From the NCBI GenBank assembly GCA_964549975.1, contig CAZJWM010000056.1, forward strand, positions 1-13,689: a stretch of DNA of 13,689 nucleotides. Reading direction: 5' to 3'. The stretch is from UBA3263 sp964549975. Lineage in GTDB: Bacteria; Bacteroidota; Bacteroidia; Bacteroidales; Muribaculaceae. Below the pieces are notes generated by a model. That model was not told the origin of the DNA, did no database searches, and saw nothing but the letters and a program-made list of their open reading frames with translations. A program made the translations under genes and the position numbers. Below, piece after piece: positions 13,103 to 13,689 of this stretch; the stretch's first letter is position 1, and every line of letters begins with the position of its first letter.

Positions 13103-13689
13103 ATGCAAAATACCTCAAATCTATCGCAGTGGCTGGCCCGCGCAGCAAGCGTGGCAGCGTGTGTGTGTGTGTTGGGAGCTGCCTCGGCTAACGCTCAGGC
13201 GGTGATTTTCCCGCAACAGCAACAGCCCGGCACTGCGTCGCTGAGCCAATCCGGCCAGCAAGGCTATCTACTGGCCAACGATCTTATCGCCGCCGCATAT
13301 TCGGTGCACGACGGCAAACTCACTTTCGACGGGGCATCAGCTCTGGGCTTGCTCGCTTCCGACGACCTCTTTAAGATTCGCCTCGCTTCGGGCGACGTGA
13401 TTTCATCTTCCGACATGACGCTGAGCGGCGTCGAGCAGGTGGACCTCACCGCCGACGCCGATGCCGCCAAGGGCTCGCTGCATTTCGACGGCAAGGCCCT
13501 GAGCGCCGTCTTCAGCAAAGACGGTCTGACGGTGGTGTGGCGAGCCGTGCTCCGCGACGGTTCCCACTATCTGCGCACGGAGTTGGAGATTAGCTCCTCG
13601 GCCGACGTGGCCATGAGCCAAATCATCCCGATGCTCTACAACTACGACAGCACTTTCAGCGAGGAGCAGCCCGCCGTGGTGGGCAACAC
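13103..13689 (+). CDS. Secreted protein, possible glycoside hydrolase N-terminus, 3' end outside window
   Basis: An ATG at 13103 opens a frame that runs to the right edge (195 codons). Residues 1-31 look like a signal peptide (hydrophobic VAACVCVLGAASANA; cleavage after Ala31 or Ala33). A short Gln-rich linker (IFPQQQQPG) follows, then a beta-rich region: GYLLANDLIAAAYSVHDGKL, LFKIRLASGD, TVVWRAVLRDGSHYLRTELE. The last segment resembles the N-terminal beta-sandwich of some large secreted Bacteroidales carbohydrate-active enzymes (alpha-galactosidase-like families), but no catalytic part is in the window and I do not assign a family. The cysteines at 20 and 22 do not form a lipobox. It is divergent from the GT-C/GT2 operon. 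Confidence 0.75.
   Translation, partial: MQNTSNLSQWLARAASVAACVCVLGAASANAQAVIFPQQQQPGTASLSQSGQQGYLLANDLIAAAYSVHDGKLTFDGASALGLLASDDLFKIRLASGDVISSSDMTLSGVEQVDLTADADAAKGSLHFDGKALSAVFSKDGLTVVWRAVLRDGSHYLRTELEISSSADVAMSQIIPMLYNYDSTFSEEQPAVVGN
13159..13172. repeat. (GT)7 dinucleotide tract in signal-peptide codons
   Basis: Seven uninterrupted GT units encode the Cys-Val-Cys-Val part of the signal peptide. A gain or loss of one unit would shift the reading frame at about codon 20. Confidence 0.8.

Overview
The window looks like a Bacteroidales chromosome segment; my inference is a gut member such as Muribaculaceae. Reasons: promoters of the Bacteroidetes type (TTTG near -33, TAnnTTTG near -7) occur upstream of most genes, no strong Shine-Dalgarno sequences are seen, secreted glycosidases are large and modular, and the first protein belongs to an ATPase/nuclease-like family very common in this order. 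Most genes are GC-rich. The two AAA-ATPase genes (ends at 1-1003 and 8018-9229) look more AT-rich than their neighbours. I saw no tRNA, rRNA, CRISPR array, transposase or integrase.

Layout. 1-1003 (-): 5' part of an AAA-ATPase/PD-(D/E)XK-type gene that runs off the left edge. 1004-1263: spacer with a hairpin and two short tandem-repeat tracts; the second tract contains the stop codon of the next gene. 1264-6054 (-): a very large secreted GH2 beta-galactosidase (1596 aa) with three C-terminal GEVED-like repeats and a C-terminal sorting-type tail. 6055-6278: divergent promoter region. 6279-8021 (+): a 580-aa protein of the 1-deoxy-D-xylulose-5-phosphate synthase (DXS) family that keeps the thiamine-diphosphate site but has lost several acceptor-substrate residues. 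It meets, tail to tail with a 4-nt overlap, 8018-9229 (-), an AAA-ATPase/DUF4143 gene. 9230-9745: a gene-free region packed with palindromes; its core (9391-9612) is an imperfect palindrome made of about eleven small hairpins. 9746-10312 (+): small outer-membrane beta-barrel protein. 10397-11344 and 11341-12948 (both -): a translationally coupled pair, a GT2 polyprenyl-phosphate sugar transferase and a GT-C-like multi-membrane protein. 13103-13689 (+): start of a secreted protein, possibly a glycosidase, cut by the right edge, with a (GT)7 tract in its signal-peptide codons.

How the genes fit together. The beta-galactosidase and perhaps the last gene suggest extracytoplasmic glycan breakdown. 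The GT2/GT-C pair is the classical arrangement for making a lipid-linked sugar and transferring it across the membrane to a surface glycan or lipid. The DXS-like enzyme and the two AAA-ATPases have no obvious functional link to these.

Strongest signals: (1) the hairpin palindrome at 9391-9612, where the two arms differ by changes that preserve pairing; (2) the altered active site of the DXS-like protein; (3) nested palindromes and 40-bp-period repeats over the promoter of the AAA/DUF4143 gene. I did not find a convincing multi-gene novel system.
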